Shown here piece by piece: positions 27,484-35,175 of a DNA stretch of 64,000 nt. Both the position numbers and the translations under genes were made by a program. The stretch is from Methylobacter sp. (GTDB taxonomy: Bacteria; Pseudomonadota; Gammaproteobacteria; Methylococcales; Methylomonadaceae), in assembly GCA_024636505.1 (NCBI GenBank), contig JAGXGY010000054.1:1-64000 (forward strand), in the 5' to 3' direction. The stretch's first letter is position 1; each line of letters starts with the position of its first letter. The notes beneath the pieces are model-generated. The model did not search any database. It was not told the origin of the DNA and saw only the letters and a program-made list of their open reading frames with translations.

Positions 27484-27510
27484 AAAGGCATCGGTATCTG
27501 CATCATTTTT
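27484..27510. repeat. short dispersed motif, diverged copy
   Basis: The bases AAAGGCATCGGTATCTGCAT followed by a T-run match the motif at 15963 and 17616-17740 in most positions. Confidence 0.45.
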
Positions 27511-27585
27511 TGAGCTAAAGAGTACCAATACCCCTTGGTATTCTATTCTATTACTGCTTGAGGGGTTAAAAGAAAATCGGCTTAA

Positions 27586-27780
27586 AAATGTTTCAATCCA
27601 CATTTGACCTCATCTGCCAAATGACTTGCCTTACGACCCTCCATCGACAGATAGAGGTCGGTGGACTGCCTCGCCGTAAACGACGAGGTTACCTGAAAGG
27701 ATAACGATGCTAAAGCATCGTTGTCAACGTTGAACGAATCTCCCTGAAGGGAGTAGGTTTCAAACCAACAAGGAAATTTG
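27586..27780. mobile_element. insertion-element remnant with several hairpins
   Basis: This non-coding stretch between the secreted-protein gene and dut contains hairpins (ACGATGCTAAAGCATCGT near 27704-27721 and CTCCCTGAAGGGAG near 27740-27753) and a ribosome-binding-site-like AAGGAAATTTG before a short ATG frame MSMKPFERLAA that ends inside the 109-base repeat. It looks like an end of a lost transposon, perhaps IS200/IS605-like. The 450-base gap 27436-27886 holds only this, the short motif and the 109-base repeat. Confidence 0.45.
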
Positions 27781-27889
27781 ATGAGCATGAAACCATTTGA
27801 ACGACTCGCGGCGTAAGTTTTCAGCGGGAGCGCAAGCTTGCACTCCCGCTATTGGCAACTTGCTCACCTTATTTTGTGCGCATTCCTTA
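27781..27889. repeat. 109-base repeat, copy 2
   Basis: Inverted copy of 23586-23694, with one mismatch in the central palindrome at 27823-27850. Its edge contains the TAA stop of dut (27887-27889), so the element appears to have inserted at or very near the dut stop codon. Confidence 0.85.
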
Positions 27890-28342
27890 ATGACGACCGG
27901 TATGGCCAAAACCGCCGGAACCGCGCAAACTTCGATCAAACTCGGCGACTTGTTCAAATGCCACCTGCACCACCGGCACAAAAACCATTTGGGCGATGCG
28001 CTCGCCGATATTAATGGTAAAAGCGGTATCGCCCCGGTTCCAGCAGGAAACAAAAACCTGCCCCTGATAGTCCGAATCAATCAGTCCGACTAGGTTGCCC
28101 AAAACGATGCCGTGTTTATGTCCCAGACCGGATCTGGGCAATAACACCGCCGCTAATTGGTGATCGTCAATATGGATGGCCAGACCGGTTGGAATTAACA
28201 GCGTTTCACCCGGTTTTAACTCGACCGCCTCATCCAGGCAGGCGCGTAAATCCAAGCCCGCCGAACCCGCTGTCGCATATTCAGGCAACGGAATATCTTT
28301 GCCTAAACGGCCGTCCAGAATTTTAAGCTGTATTTTTTTCAT
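27887..28342 (-). CDS. dut: dUTP diphosphatase
   Basis: The 151-residue trimeric dUTPase converts dUTP to dUMP and pyrophosphate, keeping uracil out of DNA. All five motifs are seen: [49 protein letters not shown] and the C-terminal [10 protein letters not shown]. Its start overlaps the coaBC stop by four bases (ATGA). Its stop codon coincides with the edge of a 109-base repeat. Confidence 0.96.
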   Translation of the reverse strand: MKKIQLKILDGRLGKDIPLPEYATAGSAGLDLRACLDEAVELKPGETLLIPTGLAIHIDDHQLAAVLLPRSGLGHKHGIVLGNLVGLIDSDYQGQVFVSCWNRGDTAFTINIGERIAQMVFVPVVQVAFEQVAEFDRSLRGSGGFGHTGRH

Positions 28343-29562
28343 GCGTTTTTATGTTCCATTCTCTCTGAAATCAAGCGGATTAATTGCTCGGCTAATTGGT
28401 TTTTATCGGTCATTGCCAGTGTTTTTTGGCCTTGCTGCCAAAAAACCTGCAAGGCATTTTGTTCGCTATCGAAGCCGCCTGTAGCGCGTCCTACCCAGTT
28501 TGCCGCAATCATATCCAGGTTTTTTCTCCCCAATTTATCTTGCGCATAATGTTCAAGATCATGGGTTTCAGCGGCAAATCCGACCGTAAACGGACGGGGA
28601 CTCAGTTGAGCCACTTCCGCCAAAATATCCCGGGTCTTTTGTAACGTTAGCGTGATTTGTTCGCTTTGTTTTTTTATTTTCTGTTCCCGCATGACCGGGC
28701 TGTAATCGGCAACCGCTGCGGCTCCTATGTAAATATCATGTTCTGCGGCTTTGGACATAACCGCCGCATGCATTTGCGCCGCCGTCTCTACGCTCACCAG
28801 ATCGACATGATCAGGCGCTGTCAGCGCCACCGGGCCGCTGACCAGCGTGACTTTGGCACCGGCATTTAAGGCTGCATTGGCCAGCGCATAACCCATTTTC
28901 CCAGAACTGCGATTGGTCAGGTAACGCACCGGATCTAAAGGTTCGCGGGTGGGTCCGGCGCTGATTAACACCTTAAGCCCGCTTAAACACCGGCTGCCCG
29001 ATTCAGCCAGTAAACACCTGCAAATTTTCGCAGGTTCGGACATTCTGCCAAAGCCGGTTTCACCGCAAGCCTGCTCGCCGGGTTCGGGGCCGATCACGGT
29101 AACGCCGTGGCTTTTGAGTTTATGAATATTTTCCTGGGTGACGGTTTTATGCCACATCGCCTGATTCATCGCCGGCGCCACATAAACCGGACAGGTCGCC
29201 GCCAGATACAGCGTCGATAATAAATCGTCGGCCAAACCGTGACTGCATTTTGCCAGGGTATTGGCCGTTGCCGGAGCGATAATAAGTGCATCGGCCCAGC
29301 GCGCCAGACTGATATGCCCCATGACATGCTCTGCACCCGCATCAAGCAATTCGCTATGCACCGGATTGCCGGACAGCGCCTGAAACGTCAGCGGACTGAC
29401 AAACTGCAGGGCGGAACGGGTCATGACCACGCGCACCTCCGCCCCTTGCTTGCGTAACAATCTGACCAGCTCAGCCGATTTATACGCAGCAATGCCGCCG
29501 CTGACAGCCAATAAAATATGTTTGTTAATAACAATGCCCGTAAACGTCAACAAAACCGGCAT
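28339..29562 (-). CDS. coaBC: phosphopantothenoylcysteine decarboxylase/synthetase
   Basis: This bifunctional coenzyme A enzyme first joins cysteine to phosphopantothenate (CoaB) and then decarboxylates (CoaC). The N-terminal flavodoxin-like half shows [20 protein letters not shown] and the PAMNQAMW motif; the C-terminal half shows [20 protein letters not shown] followed by SSGKMG. The start at ATG 29562 gives 407 residues; a TTG at 29577 is possible but less likely. It is followed by dut with a four-base overlap, a common pair. Confidence 0.94.
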   Translation of the reverse strand: MPVLLTFTGIVINKHILLAVSGGIAAYKSAELVRLLRKQGAEVRVVMTRSALQFVSPLTFQALSGNPVHSELLDAGAEHVMGHISLARWADALIIAPATANTLAKCSHGLADDLLSTLYLAATCPVYVAPAMNQAMWHKTVTQENIHKLKSHGVTVIGPEPGEQACGETGFGRMSEPAKICRCLLAESGSRCLSGLKVLISAGPTREPLDPVRYLTNRSSGKMGYALANAALNAGAKVTLVSGPVALTAPDHVDLVSVETAAQMHAAVMSKAAEHDIYIGAAAVADYSPVMREQKIKKQSEQITLTLQKTRDILAEVAQLSPRPFTVGFAAETHDLEHYAQDKLGRKNLDMIAANWVGRATGGFDSEQNALQVFWQQGQKTLAMTDKNQLAEQLIRLISERMEHKNA

Positions 29563-29627
29563 TATGGCAAGTATCAAGAAATTCTTCTATGCTTAATAGT
29601 CAATTGCCATCACATCAGGGGAAGTGT

Positions 29628-30302
29628 ATGTCCATTAAGGATTGGTCGACTGAAGACCGGCCCAGGGAAAAATTGCTGCGACGCGGCTCAGCTGCGTTAA
29701 CCGATGCAGAGCTGCTGGCTATTTTTCTGCGTACCGGATCTCCCGGCAAATCGGCAGTTGATCTGGCGCGTGAGCTGCTGGCCGATTTCGGCTCGCTGGG
29801 CGCCCTATTGGGCGCCGAACAGCAACGCTTTTGCGAAGCCAAAGGCTTGGGCGATGCCACTTATGCCCAGCTGCAGGCGGTCCTGGAAATGGCCAGACGG
29901 CATTTTAAAGAAGTCCTGAAACGCGGCAACGCGCTAACCAGCCCGGAACTCACCCGCTCTTATCTGAGCGCTCAACTGCGCGGCTACAGCTACGAAGTCT
30001 TTGCCTGTTTATTTTTGGATAATCAGCACCGGGTGATACAACTGGATGAATTATTCAGAGGCACTATAGACGGCGCCAGCGTTTATCCCAGGGAAGTCGC
30101 CAAGCAGGCATTGCGCCATAATGCGGCGGCGGTGATCTTTGCCCATAACCATCCGTCCGGTATTTCCGAACCCAGCCAAGCCGATAAACAGATAACGGAG
30201 AAACTTAAGCAGGCATTAGCCTTGTTCGACATCCGGGTGCTGGATCATTTTATTATCGGTGACGGACAACCGTATTCGTTTGCGGAGCATGGCTTGTTGT
30301 GA
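29628..30302 (+). CDS. radC: RadC family protein (JAB/MPN+ domain)
   Basis: The 224-residue protein has an N-terminal helix-hairpin-helix region ([20 protein letters not shown]) and a C-terminal JAB domain with the metal motif HNHPSG preceded by VIFAHN. The function of RadC is uncertain; the original DNA-repair assignment was an error. The start at 29628 has a GGGGAAG ribosome binding site; the open frame extends 13 codons further but that part is not conserved. It is divergent from coaBC. Confidence 0.92.
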   Translation: MSIKDWSTEDRPREKLLRRGSAALTDAELLAIFLRTGSPGKSAVDLARELLADFGSLGALLGAEQQRFCEAKGLGDATYAQLQAVLEMARRHFKEVLKRGNALTSPELTRSYLSAQLRGYSYEVFACLFLDNQHRVIQLDELFRGTIDGASVYPREVAKQALRHNAAAVIFAHNHPSGISEPSQADKQITEKLKQALALFDIRVLDHFIIGDGQPYSFAEHGLL

Positions 30303-30344
30303 GACTGGGCTAATCATCTGATTTTCCGGCGCTGATGATTACTT

Positions 30345-30902
30345 TCAGCCTATTATTTCGGCCTGGTAGCGATAAATGCGGATGTTTTTCGACCAGTAGT
30401 CGGCCGCTAATCCGGCTTTTTGTTTTAAATGCCGCAGGAATTGTTCAGGCTCCGGCAATTGCTCCCATACCGACGGCAAAAAAGTGCCGCGCCGATGACC
30501 TTCTTCTAAAATCAGACCGTCTATGCCGGGCCGCAATTGGGCCAGAAAATCCTGTTCGGAACTGAACGTTACCGGTTCAGCAGGCGTCAGTATCGATAAA
30601 TGGATCTCCAGTTTATCCAGTTCCTCAGCGGTCAGCGGCGAAAATCGCGGGTCTTTAAAGGCGGCGGCATAGGCATTTTCGGCAATATCTTCAGCCAACG
30701 GCCTGAGCGCTTCCAGCATGCCGATGCAGCCGCGCAGTTGATGGTTTATCTCCAGGGTTACAAAAGTGGCGCGCGGCTCTGTTAATTCTCTAGGATAGTC
30801 CGTCAAGTCGATTTTTATCGGTCGGCCTGTTTGCAAACCCTGGCGAATAGAGTTTTTCGCCAAATCCAGCAGGCGCTGCTGATTTTCCTTATTCAATGAC
30901 AT
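30345..30902 (-). CDS. amrA: AmmeMemoRadiSam system protein A (AMMECR1 domain)
   Basis: The 185-residue protein is an AMMECR1-domain protein: RATFVTLEINHQLRGCIGML near 44, AAFKDPRFSPLTAEEL near 79, and PGIDGLILEEGHRRGTFLPS near 130. Together with the Memo-type protein and a radical SAM enzyme it forms the AmmeMemoRadiSam trio, whose reaction is unknown. Its start overlaps the stop of amrB by 14 bases. It converges with radC. Confidence 0.92.
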   Translation of the reverse strand: MSLNKENQQRLLDLAKNSIRQGLQTGRPIKIDLTDYPRELTEPRATFVTLEINHQLRGCIGMLEALRPLAEDIAENAYAAAFKDPRFSPLTAEELDKLEIHLSILTPAEPVTFSSEQDFLAQLRPGIDGLILEEGHRRGTFLPSVWEQLPEPEQFLRHLKQKAGLAADYWSKNIRIYRYQAEIIG

Positions 30903-31668
30903 AAGCGCCGTAGCCTACCACGCTGGTTTTATCGCCTGCGGTGTCGCCGGAATTACGCAGATCGATGGTTTTAACCGACAGCGATTTTTCCCGTGCCAGT
31001 TTTAGCAGACCGCTGACCGGCACCTTACCGCAAGCAAACTCCGAAGCAAGATATTCATATTGCAGCTTTTCGATGAGTCGGCTGGTGGCTTTATCCATCT
31101 GTTGAGCGCTTGCGTAGTCATGATAATGGCTCAGGTCGGAACTGATCACAATCAGCGTTTCATCGCCGCCCCACAGCGCATCAAGCACTTGGCTGACTTG
31201 TTCAGCCGAGGCATCGCCGGCAACGATGGGCACGATGTCAAAGTTATCCAGCACTTCCTGTAAAAAAGGCAGCTGCACTTCCAGGCTGTGTTCAAAGGTG
31301 TGCGCCTGCTCGAGATATTCAACAAAAGGCAGCCGGACTATGGTTTTCACAGCCTCCTGATCTACCGGGACGCTACCTAAAGGCGTGGTAAAGGTTTCAG
31401 ACCTGCTGACTGCCAGGCCTCTAAACGCAATGCGGTGAGACGGGCCGATCAGCACCACGCGGGTTATTCGGTCATGGGCTTTTATTAACCGGGCATAGGC
31501 ATTTGCAGCAATCGAACCGGAATAAATATAACCGGCATGAGGCACGATGATGGCTTTCGGTGCTTTTTTATCGGTTGCTGCATCATGCAAATACTGATCC
31601 ACCATCAGATGGAGCTGTTCTGGATTTGCAGGATAAAAAGAACCTGCTACGGCGGGCTGTCTATTCAT
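30889..31668 (-). CDS. amrB: AmmeMemoRadiSam system protein B (Memo-like)
   Basis: The 259-residue protein is a Memo-family member, related to LigB-type dioxygenases. Seen: RQPAVAGSFYPANPEQL at the N-terminus, IVPHAGYIYSGSIAANAY near 41, GPSHRIAFRG near 76 and SSDLSHYHDYASAQQMD near 176. It is translated with amrA (14-base overlap). The third member, amrS, is encoded divergently about 0.6 kb away, so the set is split by an intervening repeat and RNA-like region. Confidence 0.93.
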   Translation of the reverse strand: MNRQPAVAGSFYPANPEQLHLMVDQYLHDAATDKKAPKAIIVPHAGYIYSGSIAANAYARLIKAHDRITRVVLIGPSHRIAFRGLAVSRSETFTTPLGSVPVDQEAVKTIVRLPFVEYLEQAHTFEHSLEVQLPFLQEVLDNFDIVPIVAGDASAEQVSQVLDALWGGDETLIVISSDLSHYHDYASAQQMDKATSRLIEKLQYEYLASEFACGKVPVSGLLKLAREKSLSVKTIDLRNSGDTAGDKTSVVGYGAYVIE

Positions 31669-31683
31669 TAGCTTGTCCTGTTG

Positions 31684-31733
31684 TCACTACTCAGCAGTTA
31701 GAAAAATGGAACGCAGATGACTGAGTAGTTACT
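31684..31733. repeat. family-A MITE-like element, short internal-deletion copy
   Basis: The left arm CACTACTCAGCAGTTAGAAA, then AATGGAACGCAGATGA, is joined directly to the inverted terminus CTGAGTAGTTACT. The terminal inverted repeats (CTACTCAG / CTGAGTAG) are perfect. Confidence 0.7.
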
Positions 31734-31861
31734 CACTTAATTGTTATTCAGTGAATAACAAACCATTCAATCGCGAAAACGCTCTACAGCGTAATCCTGC
31801 ACCCTATTTATAACACAGGATGATAGAGTCAAAGCCCTCTGAGAGCTATACGTAGCATTAC

Positions 31862-32085
31862 GTGAATTACCCCGACCTAAAGGACGGAGCTTCCAGCTTC
31901 AACGGGGCGATGCTCGGCATAATGCGGAGTCTAAAGTCCCCTCGACTGGCAGTACCGGATATTCCCCCCCGGCAGGCTGACTTAGGGCGACTAGCGCCAT
32001 CAGCACAGGAAAAATCGTACCCGGATGCAAAGGCAAAGTCAAGAGCAAGCGCTTATATCCCCCACCTGAAGGAAGGGGATTTACG
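31862..32085 (+). ncRNA. structured-RNA candidate, possibly HEARO/IscB-type or IS605 omega RNA remnant
   Basis: The 577-base gap between amrB and amrS contains a G+C-rich block without a convincing gene. Paired segments: CCCCG 31870-31874 with CGGGG 31903-31907; GCTGA 31976-31980 with TCAGC 32000-32004 enclosing GGCG 31986-31989 and CGCC 31995-31998; and CCCC/GGGG around 32060-32078. The last hairpin (CCACCTGAAGGAAGGGGATT) resembles the IS200/IS605 end at 33340-33361. The open frame across it (MNYPDLKDGAS..) reads through stems. It recalls HEARO RNAs that partner IscB nucleases, but no IscB gene is present. The strand is a guess; an alternative is an IS remnant. Confidence 0.4.
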
Positions 32086-32245
32086 CTATTTTCCGTTAAA
32101 CCGACGAAAATCATTTATTTTATCCCGTTGATCAGTCATGCTGAATGATGAAACTTTTATAAACCGTAATACCCACAGCTAGCCCCTGAGTCAAAATAGT
32201 TGTCGCATCAGTAGAACAGGGTTTATCAACGAAATCAGGAGAATA

Positions 32246-33349
32246 ATGATGACTGAATTTGTTAGCAAAGATACCGTAAAAACCCGTTACTGGCATACCC
32301 TGGACGATGGTCGCGTACAATGCGACCTTTGCCCCCGGTTTTGCAAACTGCATAAAGACCAGCGCGGCCTGTGCTTTGTCAGACAGAATCTGGACGACCA
32401 GATTGTGATGACCAGTTACGGCCGTTCCAGCGGTTTTGCGATTGATCCTATCGAAAAGAAACCGCTGAACCATTTTTTACCCGGCACCTCGGTGTTCTCT
32501 TTCGGCACCGCCGGTTGTAATCTGGCTTGCAATTTTTGTCAGAATTGGGACATCAGCAAATCGCGGGAAATGGATACCCTGATGAGCAAGGCATCGCCCG
32601 ATGCGATAGCCCAAGCCGCACATGATCACGGCTGCGACAGCGTCGCTTATACCTATAACGACCCGGTGGTTTTCCATGAATATGCCATTGACACCGCCAA
32701 GGCCTGCCGGAGTCTGGGCATAAAATCGGTGTCGGTATCCGCAGGTTACGTCTGCGCGGAACCCAGAGCCGAATTTTATCAATGGATGGATGCTGTCAAT
32801 ATCGATTTAAAAGCCTTTACCGAGCATTTTTATTACAAGATTGTCGGCGGGCATCTTGAGCCGGTATTGGAAACGCTGAAATACATCAAGCATGAAACCT
32901 CGGTCTGGCTGGAACTGACCACCCTGATTATTCCCGGCGAGAACGATTCGGAAGCGGAACTGGAAGCCATGACCCAATGGGTGGTAGAGAATCTGGGCCC
33001 GGATGTACCGATGCATTTTAGCGCATTTCATCCTGACTGGAAGATGCGCGACAAGTCGCCTACGCCGCTATCATCGTTATTGCTGGCGCGAAACATCGCG
33101 ATCAAAAACGGCATGCGCTATGCCTATGTGGGCAACGTGCATGACAAGTCCGCAGACAGCACCTATTGCCACAAGTGCAAAAAACTGCTGATAGGCCGCG
33201 ACTGGTACGAATTGTCCGAATGGAATCTGGATGCGTCCGGAAATTGCCGCTTTTGCGGCGAACGTTGCGCGGGGGTGTTCAAGCCAAAGCCGGGAAACTG
33301 GGGGGGGGGCGAAGCGACAAGCGGTACTTTTGACTGCTCCCCCACCTAA
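32246..33349 (+). CDS. amrS: AmmeMemoRadiSam system radical SAM enzyme
   Basis: The 367-residue radical SAM protein has the cluster motif CNLACNFCQNW (CX3CX2C) near residue 92 and an N-terminal cysteine set CDLCPRFCKLHKDQRGLC near 27-44. Two further cysteine pairs near the C-terminus (YCHKCKK and CRFCGERC) bind metal in related proteins. The start at 32246 (or the next codon, 32249) follows AGGAG. The 3' end is odd: after GNW the gene has a run of ten G (33300-33309). In the present frame it ends GGGEATSGTFDCSPT inside an IS605 end; with two G fewer it would end RSDKRYF and stop at 33333, the natural place. The end is therefore likely frameshifted or length-variable. Confidence 0.88.
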   Translation: MMTEFVSKDTVKTRYWHTLDDGRVQCDLCPRFCKLHKDQRGLCFVRQNLDDQIVMTSYGRSSGFAIDPIEKKPLNHFLPGTSVFSFGTAGCNLACNFCQNWDISKSREMDTLMSKASPDAIAQAAHDHGCDSVAYTYNDPVVFHEYAIDTAKACRSLGIKSVSVSAGYVCAEPRAEFYQWMDAVNIDLKAFTEHFYYKIVGGHLEPVLETLKYIKHETSVWLELTTLIIPGENDSEAELEAMTQWVVENLGPDVPMHFSAFHPDWKMRDKSPTPLSSLLLARNIAIKNGMRYAYVGNVHDKSADSTYCHKCKKLLIGRDWYELSEWNLDASGNCRFCGERCAGVFKPKPGNWGGGEATSGTFDCSPT

Positions 33350-33460
33350 AAGAAGGGGATTCCTAATTCAACGAGAACAGGACACAGGGACTAACCCAAT
33401 GCCACTTACATTCTCTCCAAAGGCTAGAATCGCAAGCCCTGCGACTTTGATATTTACTGC
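33330..33460 (-). ncRNA. putative TnpB omega (reRNA) region
   Basis: In IS605 elements the guide RNA covers the 3' end of tnpB and the right end. The end here has a hairpin (AATCCCC / GGTGGGG) just after the tnpB stop, as expected. The guide would be the 15-20 bases outside 33330 on the minus strand, i.e. the 3' end of amrS. Position inferred, not observed. Confidence 0.4.
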
Positions 33461-34513
33461 CGCGTTACAGTCTCTATCGAGAACTGTAGAACACTCTGGA
33501 CACGTCCAGGAGCGCACCTCCAGCGGCATTTTATCCGAAATGTACCCACAGCAAGAGCAGCGTTTACTTGAGGGAAACCACTGGTCTATGGCAACAAAAG
33601 TACGACCGCCCCAAGTGGACTTGTACTCTATTTGTCTGGTCAGTTCGCCCCAAGAAGCGTCAGCAATATGCTTTGATAGCTTTCTGTTTTTAATCATATT
33701 CTTAATGCGGAGGGTTTCGACGCAGATAACTTGGTTCTCGTTAACTAATCTGCTGGACTGCTTGTGCAAGAAGTCCTTCCGGCAATCGGTAATTTTAGCG
33801 TGAACGCGGGCGACCTTAACTTTAGCTTTGCGCCTGTTGCTGCTTCCCAGTTTCTTTTTGGCAAGTTTGCGCTGGGCTTTAGCCAGTTTAGCCGCGTACT
33901 TTCTAGTGTGGCGGGGATTGCCGGACTTTTCACCGTCCGAAGTCATCATAATGTCAGTTATACCGACATCAATACCAATAGCCTTGTCGGTTACGGGAAG
34001 CAATGTTGGTTCAAACTCACACAGGCAACTGACAAAATAACGACCTGCGAAGTCTTTGGAAATGGTAATGGTGCTGGGGTCGCTGGGGAGCGGTTGACTC
34101 CAGCGAATAGCCAGAGGTGTTTTGGATTTAGCGATACACAGCTTACCGTCTTTGTAGGTAAATGCGCGGTAAGTGAACTCTGCGGATTGTTGTCCGTTTT
34201 TCTTTTTAAAGGTCGGGTATTTGGCTCGGCCAGCAAAGAAGTTGCTAAACGCGGCTTGCTGGTTACGCAAGCATTGCTGCAAAGGAACACTGGAAACTTC
34301 ATTAAGCCAGGACAGTTCAGGTTGTTTTTTAATGGCCGTCAGTCTGGCATTAGCCCCCAAATACGAAACGCTTTCTTTCGCCGCATAGTAAGCATCGGTG
34401 CGGTATCTGAGAATTTCGTTATACACAAATCGAACACAGCCAAACGTCTTGGCAAGCAATTCTGCTTGTTCTGCGTTTGGGTAAAACCTGTATCGATAGG
34501 CTTTCTTAAGCAT
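33368..34513 (-). CDS. tnpB: TnpB, RNA-guided nuclease of an IS200/IS605-family element
   Basis: The 381-residue protein is a full-length TnpB, a compact RNA-guided DNA endonuclease ancestral to Cas12. It starts MLKKAYRYRFYPNAEQ as usual. The RuvC residues are present: D182 (GIDVGITD), E266 (CVETLRIKN) and D348 (DRDCNAAVN). A zinc ribbon has C319, C322, C338 and C341. The ORF is intact, so it may be active. The stop is TGA at 33368-33370, immediately before the right-end hairpin. In-frame extension toward amrS does not occur. Confidence 0.93.
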   Translation of the reverse strand: MLKKAYRYRFYPNAEQAELLAKTFGCVRFVYNEILRYRTDAYYAAKESVSYLGANARLTAIKKQPELSWLNEVSSVPLQQCLRNQQAAFSNFFAGRAKYPTFKKKNGQQSAEFTYRAFTYKDGKLCIAKSKTPLAIRWSQPLPSDPSTITISKDFAGRYFVSCLCEFEPTLLPVTDKAIGIDVGITDIMMTSDGEKSGNPRHTRKYAAKLAKAQRKLAKKKLGSSNRRKAKVKVARVHAKITDCRKDFLHKQSSRLVNENQVICVETLRIKNMIKNRKLSKHIADASWGELTRQIEYKSTWGGRTFVAIDQWFPSSKRCSCCGYISDKMPLEVRSWTCPECSTVLDRDCNAAVNIKVAGLAILAFGENVSGIGLVPVSCSR

Positions 34514-34585
34514 ATTTCATATTGTAAGCTAACTTATGTGAGTTTCAATATGCAGGTAGTATATGCAAATATGAATTAAACAGCT

Positions 34586-34611
34586 GTGGGCGCGAATAAA
34601 TTCGCGCCCAC
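34586..34611. terminator. strong hairpin downstream of the DUF2058 gene
   Basis: GTGGGCGCGAA and TTCGCGCCCAC form a perfect 11-bp stem with a TAAA loop. It lies 17 bases beyond the stop of the DUF2058 gene and could end the glmU-glmS-DUF2058 transcript. No long T-run follows, so Rho-independent action is uncertain. Hairpins of similar design lie at 54762 and 58141. Confidence 0.5.
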
Positions 34612-34627
34612 CTAAATATGCCAAGCC

Positions 34628-35173
34628 CTACCAGATCAAATCATCGGGAACCTGATACGCCGCATAAGCATCATCTACAACATCTGCCGCTTTATTTTGA
34701 TCGTTAAACACAATCACGCTGGCTGCATCGCGCTGCTGTATTTTTCTTGCCGCATCGGCGGAAAGCACTTCATAGCCCGTTCCGAGTTTTACAATAGCCA
34801 GTCGTCCATCGGCAATTTGATCGCGCATCGCCTCCGAAACATACAGTCGCTTGACCTTGTTATTATCGGTAAAGTTATAGGCCAGTCCTTCCGCATCTCT
34901 GGGCAGGCGATTTAATTCAATAATCTGTTTTATTTGGGCGGCCAGCTGTTTTTTCCGGTCTTGCTGCCCGCGCAACTGATTAAGCTCCCTGTCCCTTTCG
35001 ATTTTTTCAGCCTGGGCTTGCTGAGCCAGATGTTTAGCCTCGTCAACCACCTCCACATTATTCTGACGCTGCTGCCGGGTTTGTTTGCGCTTATCGGATT
35101 TAACGCTTTTAGCTTGAGCTGAGCTAACTAATCCGGATTTTAACAGTTGCTCTTGTAGTGATAATTTTGCCAT
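34628..35173 (-). CDS. DUF2058 family protein
   Basis: The 181-residue protein matches DUF2058 (YaiL): the N-terminal MAKLSLQEQLLKSGLVSSAQ, a charged helical middle (about 25-85) and the conserved YNFTDNNKVKRLYVSEAMRD near 104. The family is cytoplasmic and nucleoid- or RNA-associated by charge, with no firm function. It starts two bases after the glmS stop, so it is cotranscribed with glmU and glmS. Confidence 0.88.
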   Translation of the reverse strand: MAKLSLQEQLLKSGLVSSAQAKSVKSDKRKQTRQQRQNNVEVVDEAKHLAQQAQAEKIERDRELNQLRGQQDRKKQLAAQIKQIIELNRLPRDAEGLAYNFTDNNKVKRLYVSEAMRDQIADGRLAIVKLGTGYEVLSADAARKIQQRDAASVIVFNDQNKAADVVDDAYAAYQVPDDLIW

Positions 35174-35175
35174 AT

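Larger units (their letters stand above)
33330..34580 (-). mobile_element. IS200/IS605-family element carrying only tnpB
   Basis: The element is bounded on the right-end side by TTGACTGCTCCCCCACC at 33330 and on the left-end side by AT-rich, partly palindromic sequence up to about 34580. It has no tnpA, so it depends on another source for movement or is maintained by TnpB alone. It has inserted at the extreme 3' end of amrS. Boundaries are approximate. Confidence 0.65.

Noticed and set aside
27582-27788. Small minus-strand frame of 68 codons
   Set aside because: It reads through hairpins of an insertion remnant with no ribosome site.
31862-32131. Small gene of 89 codons upstream of amrS
   Set aside because: It runs through self-complementary stems and has no similarity I recognise; the structured-RNA reading fits better.
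33231-33803. Plus-strand frame of 190 codons across the amrS end and tnpB
   Set aside because: It crosses the IS end and lies opposite tnpB; it exists only because of the G run.
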